Below, one piece after another: positions 7,928 through 17,102 of a stretch of 64,000 nucleotides of DNA. Numbering within the stretch: position 1 is the stretch's first letter; the number at the start of each line of letters is the position of its first letter. The notes under the pieces are model-generated. The model was not told the origin of the DNA, ran no database searches, and saw nothing but the letters and a program-made list of their open reading frames with translations. A program made the position numbers and the translations under genes. Source of the stretch: Saprospiraceae bacterium (GTDB lineage Bacteria; Bacteroidota; Bacteroidia; Chitinophagales; Saprospiraceae); NCBI GenBank assembly GCA_020629315.1, contig JAHDDO010000006.1:62001-126000 (forward strand), given 5' to 3'.

Positions 7928-10215
7928 CGTTTCTTCTTAGCTTGTTGCATTGGATTAGGCCTTTTAGGCATTTTATCCATGTAAAGATCAAATTTAGATT
8001 TTTCTGGTTGTGGTGGAAAGAAATTATTAGATCGGTCAGTATCTGCCGTTTCATAAAAAGGATCCAGTTCTATATTAGAAACTTGTTTTTCTTCGACAAA
8101 TACTTTAGTCACTTCTTCACTGTTTATTTTCCAAATTTCAGCTGGTATTCTATACACTTTGTTACTACCATCAACGTAGTTAAATCTTACTATTACAGGC
8201 ATTACTAAACCACCTATATTTTGTAATGTTAATTCATAATAGTATGAATTCTTATCAAATAGTTTCTTCTGACCTTCAGAAAGACTATTTCTTTTTCTTT
8301 CGAATTCTTCCCTATCTCTTTGTGTGATCTCATTCGGATCATAGGAATTATAGAAATCGAGTATGCTTTTATCATCATCTGCATACGTCTTTTTAATTTC
8401 TGTAGCATTTCTGATACTTGTTATGCCCACTATTTGCTCCGGTTTCTCTCTATTTTCTGGATTTAGAGATTCTAATTGGTATGTATTTACCTTAGATAAA
8501 GCTAAATCAACGTGATCATTTGTATAAAACCAACCTCGCCAAAACCAATCTAAATCGACTGCACTAGCATCTTCCATCGTTCTAAAAAAGTCAGCGGGCG
8601 TTGGATGTTTAAATTTCCATCGATTAGAGTATTCTTTAAATGCAAAGTCAAACAGTTCCCTACCCATTACGGATTCACGTAGAATATTCAGTGCAGTAGC
8701 TGGCTTGCCATATGCGTTATTTCCAAATTGATGAATAGATTCTGAGTTTGTCATAATGGGAGATATTTTGTTTTTATCTCCTTTCATATAATCAACAATC
8801 TTATGGGCATGGCCTCTTCTAGATGGGTAGTCCCTTTGCCAGTGTTGTTCGGTAAGAAATTGGACAAAGGTATTTAGTCCTTCATCCATCCAAGTCCATT
8901 GCCTCTCATCTGAATTAACAATCATAGGAAAGTAGTTATGACCTACTTCATGTATGATTACACTAATCATCCCATATTTTGTCCGTTCAGTGTAGCTACC
9001 ATCTTCTTCACAACGTCCATAATTAAAACAAATCATAGGGTATTCCATTCCTATTCGTGCTGCGTTAATAGACCAGGCTACAGGGTAAGGGTATGGAAAA
9101 GTATAGTGTGAATACCATTTGATTGTATGCGCTACAGCTTTTGTAGAATATCGCTCCCATAAAGGATTTCCTTCTTTCGGGTACATTGACATTGCCATTA
9201 CTTCTGTTCCGTCTTCTTGCTTTACATTCATAGCATCCCAAATAAATTTTCTGGAACTAGCAAATGCGAAATCACGGACGTTTTCTGCATAAAAGGTCCA
9301 GGTTTTTGAGTTTCTGGATTTACTTTCTTCTCTTTTCTCAGCTTCTTTTTGTGTGGCTATTATTACAGGCTGCTCAAATTCATTTTTAGCTTTATCTAAG
9401 CGATTTCTTTGCTCATTAGTAAGAACATCATCTGGGTTTTGTAATGTACCTGTAGCTGATACGAGGTGATCATCAGGGACGGTAATATTTACTGTGTAGT
9501 CACCAAATAGCAAGGTAAACTCTCCTCTACCTAGAAACTGTTTGTGTTGCCAACCGTACACATCATTGTACATACACATACGTGGAAAGAATTGGGCGAT
9601 AGTATATAGATAGTTATCATCCTTTTCAAAGTATTCATAGCCAGATCGCCCACCAATTTTCATGCGATCATTGATATTGTACCACCATGAAATTGAGAAA
9701 CTAAACTGTTCACCTGGGGCTAGAACTTCTTCTAAATCAATACGCATCATCGTTTTATTGATAGTATGATCAAGAGATTTACCGTCTTGATCGGCTACTT
9801 CTTCAATATTAAAGCCACCTTCGAAGCTTGGGTTTTGCATTCTATTTATAGTAAATGTAGAAGGGTTGTCGTCTATAGAGTTTGTTCTGATTTTATAAGT
9901 GTCAGAATCTTTTGCTCGCATATTCTGATCTAATTGTAGCCATAGATATGAAAGATGATCAGGTGAATTATTATAAAAAGTAATTTTTTCGCTTCCATGA
10001 ATAGTTTGCTTATTATCGTCAAGAGTTATATCCATTTCATAATCTGCACGTTGTTGCCAGTATTGATGACCTGGAGCACCTGATGCAGTTCTATATGTAT
10101 TAGGTGTAGGTAACTCTTGGTGCAACTGTCTAAACTTATTCAGATTAGTATTTTCCTGCCCAAATGAGAATTGAAAACCTAGGCATAGTAAAAATGTAAT
10201 TATGACTTTATTCAT
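7924..10215 (-). CDS. Secreted M1-family metallopeptidase, divergent
   Basis: 763 residues with a signal peptide (about 1-19). The zinc site of clan MA is complete: H422-E-V-G-H426, then 18 residues, then E445 (WMDEGLNTF). In place of the GxMEN exopeptidase motif of classical M1 aminopeptidases it has GMEYP at 389-393, about 30 residues before the zinc motif. It is therefore a divergent M1 peptidase of a type common in Bacteroidota, probably periplasmic or exported. The C terminus is basic (QQAKKKR) and lacks a sorting domain. The gene converges on cox15, and two parS sites lie just behind its start. Confidence 0.93.
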   Translation of the reverse strand: MNKVIITFLLCLGFQFSFGQENTNLNKFRQLHQELPTPNTYRTASGAPGHQYWQQRADYEMDITLDDNKQTIHGSEKITFYNNSPDHLSYLWLQLDQNMRAKDSDTYKIRTNSIDDNPSTFTINRMQNPSFEGGFNIEEVADQDGKSLDHTINKTMMRIDLEEVLAPGEQFSFSISWWYNINDRMKIGGRSGYEYFEKDDNYLYTIAQFFPRMCMYNDVYGWQHKQFLGRGEFTLLFGDYTVNITVPDDHLVSATGTLQNPDDVLTNEQRNRLDKAKNEFEQPVIIATQKEAEKREESKSRNSKTWTFYAENVRDFAFASSRKFIWDAMNVKQEDGTEVMAMSMYPKEGNPLWERYSTKAVAHTIKWYSHYTFPYPYPVAWSINAARIGMEYPMICFNYGRCEEDGSYTERTKYGMISVIIHEVGHNYFPMIVNSDERQWTWMDEGLNTFVQFLTEQHWQRDYPSRRGHAHKIVDYMKGDKNKISPIMTNSESIHQFGNNAYGKPATALNILRESVMGRELFDFAFKEYSNRWKFKHPTPADFFRTMEDASAVDLDWFWRGWFYTNDHVDLALSKVNTYQLESLNPENREKPEQIVGITSIRNATEIKKTYADDDKSILDFYNSYDPNEITQRDREEFERKRNSLSEGQKKLFDKNSYYYELTLQNIGGLVMPVIVRFNYVDGSNKVYRIPAEIWKINSEEVTKVFVEEKQVSNIELDPFYETADTDRSNNFFPPQPEKSKFDLYMDKMPKRPNPMQQAKKKR

Positions 10216-10232
10216 GGTATTGAATTAAGCTG

Positions 10233-10240
10233 CAAATATA
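10233..10240 (-). promoter_or_regulatory. Candidate -7 box upstream of the M1 peptidase
   Basis: Minus-strand TATATTTG matches TAnnTTTG and ends about 18 bases before the ATG at 10215. No TTG was seen at the expected -33 distance, so support is partial. The first parS site begins 40 bases further upstream. Confidence 0.35.
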
Positions 10241-10280
10241 TAAGCTTGAGAATAAGATATCTATAGTGAAAAGGGCATTA

Positions 10281-10296
10281 TGTTCCACGTGGAACA
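10281..10296. promoter_or_regulatory. parS centromere site 1 (ParB binding)
   Basis: The perfect 16-bp palindrome TGTTCCACGTGGAACA belongs to the universal parS class, whose core is TGTTnCACGTGnAACA. ParB-CTP clamps load at such sites and recruit ParA and SMC for origin segregation. It lies in the spacer between the M1 peptidase start (10215) and the ybeY stop (10328). parA and parB are not in the window. Confidence 0.9.
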
Positions 10297-10327
10297 TATA
10301 ATTTTCAATGAGCAAGACTAGTTTTTT

Positions 10328-10810
10328 CTATAATGTTCCACGTGGAACATTATTAAGGCTTATGAATCTACTTTCTAAAGATCTCATTTCTGCCTTTTGT
10401 TCATCAGTCTTATCATCGAATCCAGCGCAGTGAAGAATACCATGCACCATGACTCTGTGTATTTCAGATAAAAAGGGGATGCCCATAGATTGAGCATTAT
10501 CCCTAATGCGGTCTATAGAAATAAATATATCTGTTTGCAAGGGTGATTCTGAATTGACAAATGTAATAATGTCTGTATAGTAGTCGTGTTGTAGATACTC
10601 CTTGTTAATCTGTAATAAGTAATCATCTGAACAGAATATATAATTTAGACCCTCTAGCTCTATAGAATAATGATCTATAATGCTAAGTAACCAAGATTTG
10701 TAGTTGTCAATTTGATTTAGGAGGAAATCTGTGTCCTCATAAAAAAAGTGAACCAATGCTGACTTATTTGTGGATATTAAATTGAAGTTCAACCGTTCGC
10801 CCGTTATCAT
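10328..10810 (-). CDS. ybeY: Endoribonuclease YbeY (16S rRNA maturation)
   Basis: 160 residues. A metal-dependent RNase involved in 16S rRNA 3'-end processing and ribosome quality control. The motif HGILHCAGFDDK at 123-134 gives two of the usual zinc histidines (H123, H127). The third ligand position is Asp133 where proteobacterial enzymes have His, which I recall as normal in Bacteroidota. The conserved QHDYYTDIITF segment is present. The ATG at 10810 overlaps the RsbW-like gene by 47 bases; a TTG at 10756 (residue 19) would remove the overlap and is a real alternative. The last residues VPRGT are dictated by a parS site. Confidence 0.93.
   Translation of the reverse strand: MITGERLNFNLISTNKSALVHFFYEDTDFLLNQIDNYKSWLLSIIDHYSIELEGLNYIFCSDDYLLQINKEYLQHDYYTDIITFVNSESPLQTDIFISIDRIRDNAQSMGIPFLSEIHRVMVHGILHCAGFDDKTDEQKAEMRSLESRFISLNNVPRGTL
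10334..10349. promoter_or_regulatory. parS centromere site 2, inside the 3' end of ybeY
   Basis: An identical TGTTCCACGTGGAACA palindrome, offset by 53 bp from the first (about five helical turns). It overlaps coding sequence: read on the minus strand it encodes Val-Pro-Arg-Gly-Thr, the residues just before the last codon of YbeY. Two exact 16-mers so close together cannot reasonably be chance. Confidence 0.9.
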
Positions 10811-11171
10811 GATAGGCTAAACGATCAGATAATGCTTGCATGATATAAACCCCGCGACCTCCGCACTCACCAATATATTCTGGTTTTGTTGGATCTTTAA
10901 TTTCTCTTGGATCGAAGCCTTTACCTTGGTCTGATATAAAAAAGGTCAATGCGCTAGACGTTTCTTTATAATGGATATTAACCAACTTTGATTTGTCTTG
11001 ATTATTACCATGAATAATGGCATTATTTACGGCTTCAGTTAGACTAACTAAAATATCTGGATGCTTAGCTTTTTTAAGTGTGCAATCACAGGTGAGTCTA
11101 GCAATGAATTGTTCTAGTTTCTGGATCTGACTTGGGCAGGAAGATAGTGTAAACTTTTTTTCTTCCATCAT
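10764..11171 (-). CDS. RsbW/SpoIIAB-like serine kinase (anti-sigma factor type HATPase)
   Basis: About 135 residues from ATG 11171. A GHKL ATP-binding fold is shown by the N box EAVNNAIIHGN, the G1 box DQGKGFDP and the G2 box GGRGVYIM. Stand-alone proteins of this kind phosphorylate STAS antagonists or bind sigma factors in partner switching. The start is set at the ATG-ATG at 11171, one base past the stop of the DUF4175 gene; an upstream ATG at 11195 would overlap that gene by 23 bases. The end overlaps ybeY. A possible counterpart phosphatase is encoded at 3403-4626, but no STAS protein is in view. Confidence 0.9.
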   Translation of the reverse strand: MMEEKKFTLSSCPSQIQKLEQFIARLTCDCTLKKAKHPDILVSLTEAVNNAIIHGNNQDKSKLVNIHYKETSSALTFFISDQGKGFDPREIKDPTKPEYIGECGGRGVYIMQALSDRLAYHDNGRTVELQFNIHK

Positions 11172-11172
11172 T

Positions 11173-14100
11173 CTAGGGTTTTTTAAGTGCATCATAATAC
11201 TTATCTACTAACTGTTTATAGTAGGGTCTCAGTTCCGGAGAAACCTTTTTATATAATTCTAATTCCGCTTCCTTCTTTTTTAAATACTCTTGAATATTCG
11301 GCGGAAGTTCTTTTTTCTTTTCTTGGCCTTGCTCTGCCTTCCTTTTATTATCGAACTCTCGTTGTCTGTCAGCTTTGTCTGCTTCTAACAAACGAGTTTC
11401 AATATTTTGGGATCTTTTGATTAGATCATTATCTAATTGCTTATTCACAAGATCGCGTTCAATCTTGTTCATTTGGTCTATAATCTCTTGCAAACCTTGG
11501 CCTTGCTTACCTTGTTCTTGTTTTTCTTGTCTCAGGTCTTCTAAAGCTTTTCGTAATGCGGCTTGTTTAGCGGCAGCTTGAGCAAAATCCTTGGCTGAGT
11601 TTCCTCCTCCTTTTTTCTCACCCATTTTCTGAAGCTCCTTACCTAACTTTTCTTGCCCCTTAGTAATCTTGTCCATAGGTCCACCCCCGCCTTGGCCATT
11701 CGGTTTCGGTGAACCAGAACCACCAGGTTTATCACACATTTGGTTACCCGCCATCATAGATGCCATGCTTTGTTGCATCTTATTCATAGCTTCAGATAAC
11801 ATTAAGGCTAAATCATTGACATTCGTCATTGTGCGCCTTTGGTGACTTTGAGCATCCGGCTTTTTTCGATCCTCTAGTTTCTTTAAACTTTGAGACATAT
11901 TTCTTTCGACTTCAACCACCTTATCAGTGACAAAGCTTTCTATATCAGAAACTCTTTTGCTTAATGCATATAAACTATCGCTGATAAGCTGAAAGTCATT
12001 TTTCAACTTAAATTGATTTTGTACTAAAGAAACGTATCGGGGGGTGTTTACTTCGCTTCTAGTGAAATCATCAACTAAGTCTTCTTGGTCGAAGGATAAC
12101 TTAATTAAGTTTTCCAAAAGCTGGCGAAGAGCTTGCATGTCTTCTTGCATTTGTTCCATTTCACCAGCCTCCATTTGTTCCTGCAAAGACCCTGCCATCT
12201 GCTTCATTTTTTGAGCCGCTTTATTTTGAGATTTAGATGCTTCCTTATTCTCTTTTTGCTCTAGTTGTTCTTGACTTTTATCCAAGTCTTCTTGGATATC
12301 CTCCATCTCTTCTTCTGATTTTTCCTCATCCATAGGTTTGGGAAACTCCAGCTCTTCATTTTTCTCCTCTATCTTTTCCATCTCCTCTTTCAATTCCTCA
12401 AACTCTTCATTAATCTCCTCTTGTTCTTTTTCAAGTTCTTCTTGAGATTTCTTTTCTTCTTCTGTATCCTTAGCTAACTCTTCTTGCTTTTCTGCTAACT
12501 CTTCCATTTTTTCAATAAGATCTTGCATCTCTTTTTCTACCTCTAACTGCTTAAACAATTCAAGAAGCCGATCCATCTCTTGTTCCATTTGCTGCTCATT
12601 CATCTCAAAATCTTCAACCTGTTGCATCATATCTTCTTTGTTCAACTCCTGCATCAGTTCCTGTATTTGCTCCATTAAGTCTTGCATCTCTTGATCAATG
12701 CTTTCCTCAAATAGCTCCTGAATTTTTTCTTGCTTTTCAAGAATCTCCTCTTTGCGCTCTGTAAACTCTTCTTGATTTTTTAGGTTCTCTTCAAATTTCT
12801 CTTTAGCGTTTTTAAGCTTTTCTTCAATTTCCTTTTGACGCTCAAGCAGTTTTTCTAATTCCTTTTGTTCCTGCCAACTAGGCTCTTTCTTTTGGAGTAA
12901 TTTCTCCCTTAATTTCTTAAGGTCCTCTTGAAGCTTTTTGGATTCTTGAAGTGCTTCTTTTAACTCATCTTTAATTTCCTCTTCGTTTTGCTGTTCTTCT
13001 TCTTCAAATTGCTCAACGGTAGGTTTTTCAAGAGAATAGATTTCAGTTTTGCTTGACTTACTCCCGTTTACTTGATCATTATCAAACACTTCAAAATAAT
13101 AACTAAGACGGTCACCTGGTTTTAAATCCATGGTGGCTTGATCTAGTATGTATTCATAAGAGGCTTGTTTGCTAGGCTTTTGTAATAAAGGGATACTTTT
13201 CTTTTCTCTGGTTCTACCGCTCTCTTCGACTATAGTATAATTAAACCGAAGTGACTCAATACCATAGTCATCTGCTGCACTACCTACAAAGTAGAAAATA
13301 TTGGCGTCTAATGAGTCTTGAAATCGAGTTGCAGATATGGTAGGGTAGTTATCTGGTAATACAGATACTTGGTATATCATAGAATCAGAAACAATCATGT
13401 TATCATTCTTGACATGCACTACATAAGAAGTGCTTTGCATCATTCGCTTAGACTGGGAAAATGTATTTCTCCTTGTTTGAGTAAATGGTTTTTTGACATT
13501 ACCAAATCTCATCCATAAGCTATCTGCATTATTTGTATTATATACCCACTTTATGGTAGTTCCTTGTGGTACGAAAGCATCACCAAGATTATCTAATGTC
13601 TCGTCTTTTCTCCCGGTATAACTTGGATAATCTACAATTAGGGAAAAATCTTCGACTGCTGCTTTAGGAAGCATATTCAATGTGTACTTCTTTGAAGAGT
13701 ATGGTCCCGAGAATATGGAAAACTCTTGATTCTTTTGGATATTCTTAAAAACAAAGGAATACCTATCTAAATCTTCTTTGGCCAATTTATATTGGAAATC
13801 GCCTAAATCGATGAAAGCTTCATCAGGCAAGGTATTACCGTCAACCTTTATATTCAATGGAAAGTCTTCTCCTTCTAATACATCAAGTACATTATTTTGT
13901 ACCGTAAAGTGGAAGGGAGCTGCACGCTCAAATTCGATATCATTATTAATAATTCTATGGGTGCTATCTGAAATTAAACTGGGTGCTGCAAATAAGATAA
14001 ACAAAAGAAGTAAAAAAGGAGGTAAGGCATATTTTACATACTTCTTATTAGCCTTTAGGTCAATGGCTGACTTAAAAGGGATTAACTTGATGTTATTAAT

Positions 14101-14496
14101 TTTTTGCTCGATGCTGGCATTGATCAGTTCATTATTTTGAGACCCTTGTGTTTTTAGTTGTAAAATATTCAGAAGCCTATCTTTTACATCCCCAAAATGC
14201 TCCCCAATAATATTCGCTGCTTTTTCGTGGGAAAGGGTGTTACCTAGCCTGAAATATTTCAAGAGCGGAGACATAATGAAGTAGGCTAAGCTTACAATTG
14301 AAACACCCAAAAAAGAAAAGAAAAACACCTTTCGTATTCCCTTGTCAAAGTAGAAGTAATACTCTAATAAATTAAATAGTAAAAAGAGTGCTAGAACAAT
14401 AGATGCAGTATATAATGCACCTCGAATGATCTTATTTAAATAGAACTTCCTCGTAAACTGATCTAAGCGCTGGATCAAAAGATCATAACTATTCAT
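11173..14496 (-). CDS. DUF4175 family protein, very large coiled-coil membrane protein
   Basis: 1107 residues. Two hydrophobic helices near the N terminus (about 20-68) and a third near 155-175 anchor it. A beta-rich extracytoplasmic part follows (about 180-480). After that comes a very long Glu/Lys/Gln-rich coiled coil (about 500-760 and beyond), then a Gly/Pro/Asn-rich hinge and further charged helices to the C terminus. This order matches the DUF4175 family of Bacteroidota and alphaproteobacteria; the function is unknown. The low-complexity DNA at about 12120-13020 is caused by the Glu-rich coil, not by tandem repeats. It is upstream of the RsbW-like gene in one operon. Confidence 0.88.
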   Translation of the reverse strand: MNSYDLLIQRLDQFTRKFYLNKIIRGALYTASIVLALFLLFNLLEYYFYFDKGIRKVFFFSFLGVSIVSLAYFIMSPLLKYFRLGNTLSHEKAANIIGEHFGDVKDRLLNILQLKTQGSQNNELINASIEQKINNIKLIPFKSAIDLKANKKYVKYALPPFLLLLFILFAAPSLISDSTHRIINNDIEFERAAPFHFTVQNNVLDVLEGEDFPLNIKVDGNTLPDEAFIDLGDFQYKLAKEDLDRYSFVFKNIQKNQEFSIFSGPYSSKKYTLNMLPKAAVEDFSLIVDYPSYTGRKDETLDNLGDAFVPQGTTIKWVYNTNNADSLWMRFGNVKKPFTQTRRNTFSQSKRMMQSTSYVVHVKNDNMIVSDSMIYQVSVLPDNYPTISATRFQDSLDANIFYFVGSAADDYGIESLRFNYTIVEESGRTREKKSIPLLQKPSKQASYEYILDQATMDLKPGDRLSYYFEVFDNDQVNGSKSSKTEIYSLEKPTVEQFEEEEQQNEEEIKDELKEALQESKKLQEDLKKLREKLLQKKEPSWQEQKELEKLLERQKEIEEKLKNAKEKFEENLKNQEEFTERKEEILEKQEKIQELFEESIDQEMQDLMEQIQELMQELNKEDMMQQVEDFEMNEQQMEQEMDRLLELFKQLEVEKEMQDLIEKMEELAEKQEELAKDTEEEKKSQEELEKEQEEINEEFEELKEEMEKIEEKNEELEFPKPMDEEKSEEEMEDIQEDLDKSQEQLEQKENKEASKSQNKAAQKMKQMAGSLQEQMEAGEMEQMQEDMQALRQLLENLIKLSFDQEDLVDDFTRSEVNTPRYVSLVQNQFKLKNDFQLISDSLYALSKRVSDIESFVTDKVVEVERNMSQSLKKLEDRKKPDAQSHQRRTMTNVNDLALMLSEAMNKMQQSMASMMAGNQMCDKPGGSGSPKPNGQGGGGPMDKITKGQEKLGKELQKMGEKKGGGNSAKDFAQAAAKQAALRKALEDLRQEKQEQGKQGQGLQEIIDQMNKIERDLVNKQLDNDLIKRSQNIETRLLEADKADRQREFDNKRKAEQGQEKKKELPPNIQEYLKKKEAELELYKKVSPELRPYYKQLVDKYYDALKKP

Positions 14497-14579
14497 ATAG
14501 GGTGTATTTTACCTCTGTAAAGGTCTTATTATAAGAACAATAAATAAATTTCAATATTTCTACTGAAAAAGGCAACCGT

Positions 14580-17102
14580 TTATTTTGCTAACACGGCTTG
14601 AATATAGCTTAAACGGTCTTCATTTTGACGCAAAAGCTCATCATAAGGGACCAATTCTGCAATGTCCTTTAGCAGAACAAGGCAGACATTCTTTGACGCA
14701 GTCTTAGCATGTTCCGAATATGCCTTTTCAAAAACAGCAAAATATTCGTTTAATGAAGCCAGCAGGTATTTGCTATCTGATTTTCGTAAGAGTTGAATAT
14801 GTTGATCAATGAATGCATAATTCTTCTCTTGGATAGCATTGTCCACTAAAGATATAAAGAAGCTATTATATTTTTCAAGACCACTGTAAGAGTACAGCCC
14901 TGCAATGGTGTTTATTAAAGGATAGACTTTTTCTAATTGTTGTGTTTCAATGATATCTAAAGTGGCTGCTGAGTCAAGGTCATAGGACTCATATAAGGCA
15001 TATGAGAGCAGTCGGTATGAGCCTTCATTTAATAAAAGAGATTGTACGATCTCTTTATGAGTTTGTGGTTCATGAGTTTTTAAATAGGCAAGACAAGCCA
15101 CTTTTACATCGCTACTATATGTAGAATGAAAGAGTGTAGTTACGTTATCTAGATTACGTAGTTGTCCTAATTTTTCAAAAGCTTTAGTAGTCAATGTAGC
15201 ATTATTGAATGCTAACACTTTTTCAAACTGCTTACGAGAGATGCTATCCGAAAAACTTAGGGCATTATATAGGTGTTGATAGTTTTCGCTTAGATTAATA
15301 ACAACGTTCCAATCCTCGGCAGGCCTACTTTCATTTATACTAGCCATAAGGTAGCTGTCTGGGTCTGCCAAAATCAAAGAAGGTGTTTTTCCATGATTTG
15401 GAAAAGAGACCTGTTTTTTTCTAGAATCAATTACACAATCAAAATCAACAAATGTGCTATCTGTATAATATACTCTGGGTCTTAAGGGTAGTATAAAAAC
15501 GGGCTCTGACTCTGGCGGTAACTGTGTTTGTTCTACAACAATATAACAACTGTCTTTATCAAAGCTATAGTCAATATAGAGACTAGGGTGTCCATGCCCA
15601 AAATACCATTGATCAAAAAACCAATTTAAATCTAAACCCGTCAGGTCTTCATATATCAAACGTAAATCATGAATTTCTACTGATTGGAATTCATGCTGGC
15701 TCAAATAGTTTTTAATGCCTTCAAAAAAGGCTGTATCACCCAAATAATAACGAAGCATGTGTAAAACCATTCCTCCTTTATTATAGGAGTGTGCATCAAA
15801 CATGTCTTCTTTATCTTCATAGGAGAAGTGAATTAATGGATGCGTACCAAAGAATTGAGTAGAATATAGATATGATGCAAATTCATCTTTTCTATGTTCA
15901 TCTGCATCGAATAGTCCATACTTGTGATTTAACCATAAATATTCACCATAATTTGCAAAACCTTCATTTAAAGTAAGATTGGCCCAACTTTCACAGGTTA
16001 CTAAATTTCCGAACCAATGATGAACTAACTCATGGGCTACAATTTTGTCATTATTAGCATCGAGAAGCTCCCATTTATCTTTCTGAACAAAGTCCCCAAA
16101 GATGACAGCACCGGTATTTTCCATAGCTCCAGCCACAAAATCATGTACCGCTATTTGAGCATATTTGTCCCAAGGGTATTCATAGTCAAATAAATTGGAA
16201 AAGTAGTCCAACATTTCTGGCGTATGTGCAAAAATTTCTTTTGCTGATTCTTCATATTCGAGATCCACATAATAGTGAAGGTCTATATTATTCCAGGTCT
16301 CTCTTGAAACATAGAAATCACCCACAGCAATCATAGACAAATACACGGCATGAGGAATCAATTGACTCCAGTGATCTGTTCTTGTTCCATCATTATTATT
16401 AGTAGAAGAAAGCAATCGACCGTTAGACAGCGTTTGCAAACTATCAGCCACGGTAATGTAAATGTCTTGTGTAGTATTTTCGTTTGGCTTATCAATTGTC
16501 GGAAACCAACGAGAGTTGTTTTCGGTTTCACCTTGTGTCCAAATTTGAGTAGGTTGACTGGATACTCCATCCGGATCAATAAAGAATAGACCCTTGTCTG
16601 CTTCTGACGCATTAGGACCTGGCAAAACAGGAGCATTTGGATTGGCTACGTAATCAATTTCAAGCTGAATAGTATCTCCTTTATACAAGGTGTCTTGTAA
16701 GGCCAGAAATAACATTGAACTATCATAAAACACATTACTAATCTCAATATTGGGAGACTGGACATTCTTTATATCCATCTTTTTAGCATCAATTTCTAAT
16801 GTGTTGATAGGGTAGTAGTAGGGCGTTAGTTCGATAATGGCTTTTCCAGGCAGCTGCCGATTCTCCCAATCAATAGATAAATGAAGTTCGGTGTGTAGTA
16901 AATCGACTCGCCTTTCAGCTGAAGGATTGTATACAGGTCTTGAATAGCTAAAGCTATCAACTCTTGGAGCTGAGACCACTAAAGTGTCTAACCATTTAGT
17001 TTCCCAGTCATCATCTAAGGCCACCGTTTTTGTTCCTATGCAGGAAATAACATTGAACAAACAGCAAACAAAAAACAATGGAAAATAAAGTTTAGTCCGC
17101 AT
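14580..17102 (-). CDS. M1-family aminopeptidase, lipoprotein
   Basis: 840 residues. The N terminus is a lipoprotein signal with Cys21 (NVISCIG). The classical M1 motifs are all present: GAMEN at 325-329, H357-E-L-V-H361 and, 18 residues later, E380 (LTLNEGFANY). This makes it an ordinary zinc aminopeptidase on the periplasmic or outer-membrane face. The region after about residue 560 is helical and ERAP-like in character. The start overlaps the ferredoxin stop by 11 bases. It differs from the M1 protein at 7924-10215, which lacks GxMEN. Confidence 0.94.
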   Translation of the reverse strand: MRTKLYFPLFFVCCLFNVISCIGTKTVALDDDWETKWLDTLVVSAPRVDSFSYSRPVYNPSAERRVDLLHTELHLSIDWENRQLPGKAIIELTPYYYPINTLEIDAKKMDIKNVQSPNIEISNVFYDSSMLFLALQDTLYKGDTIQLEIDYVANPNAPVLPGPNASEADKGLFFIDPDGVSSQPTQIWTQGETENNSRWFPTIDKPNENTTQDIYITVADSLQTLSNGRLLSSTNNNDGTRTDHWSQLIPHAVYLSMIAVGDFYVSRETWNNIDLHYYVDLEYEESAKEIFAHTPEMLDYFSNLFDYEYPWDKYAQIAVHDFVAGAMENTGAVIFGDFVQKDKWELLDANNDKIVAHELVHHWFGNLVTCESWANLTLNEGFANYGEYLWLNHKYGLFDADEHRKDEFASYLYSTQFFGTHPLIHFSYEDKEDMFDAHSYNKGGMVLHMLRYYLGDTAFFEGIKNYLSQHEFQSVEIHDLRLIYEDLTGLDLNWFFDQWYFGHGHPSLYIDYSFDKDSCYIVVEQTQLPPESEPVFILPLRPRVYYTDSTFVDFDCVIDSRKKQVSFPNHGKTPSLILADPDSYLMASINESRPAEDWNVVINLSENYQHLYNALSFSDSISRKQFEKVLAFNNATLTTKAFEKLGQLRNLDNVTTLFHSTYSSDVKVACLAYLKTHEPQTHKEIVQSLLLNEGSYRLLSYALYESYDLDSAATLDIIETQQLEKVYPLINTIAGLYSYSGLEKYNSFFISLVDNAIQEKNYAFIDQHIQLLRKSDSKYLLASLNEYFAVFEKAYSEHAKTASKNVCLVLLKDIAELVPYDELLRQNEDRLSYIQAVLAK

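Noticed and set aside
10411-10444. YbeY lacking the third zinc histidine (Asp133)
   Set aside because: I recall other Bacteroidota YbeY proteins also lacking this His, so it is a lineage trait and not a defect.
12120-13020. Low-complexity TCTTC/TTCTT-rich DNA resembling tandem repeats
   Set aside because: It is the reverse complement of Glu/Lys codons of a coiled coil and has no fixed repeat unit.
13778-14140. Plus-strand open frame inside the DUF4175 gene
   Set aside because: Antisense shadow; no recognisable domain and the opposite frame is a continuous 1107-residue protein.
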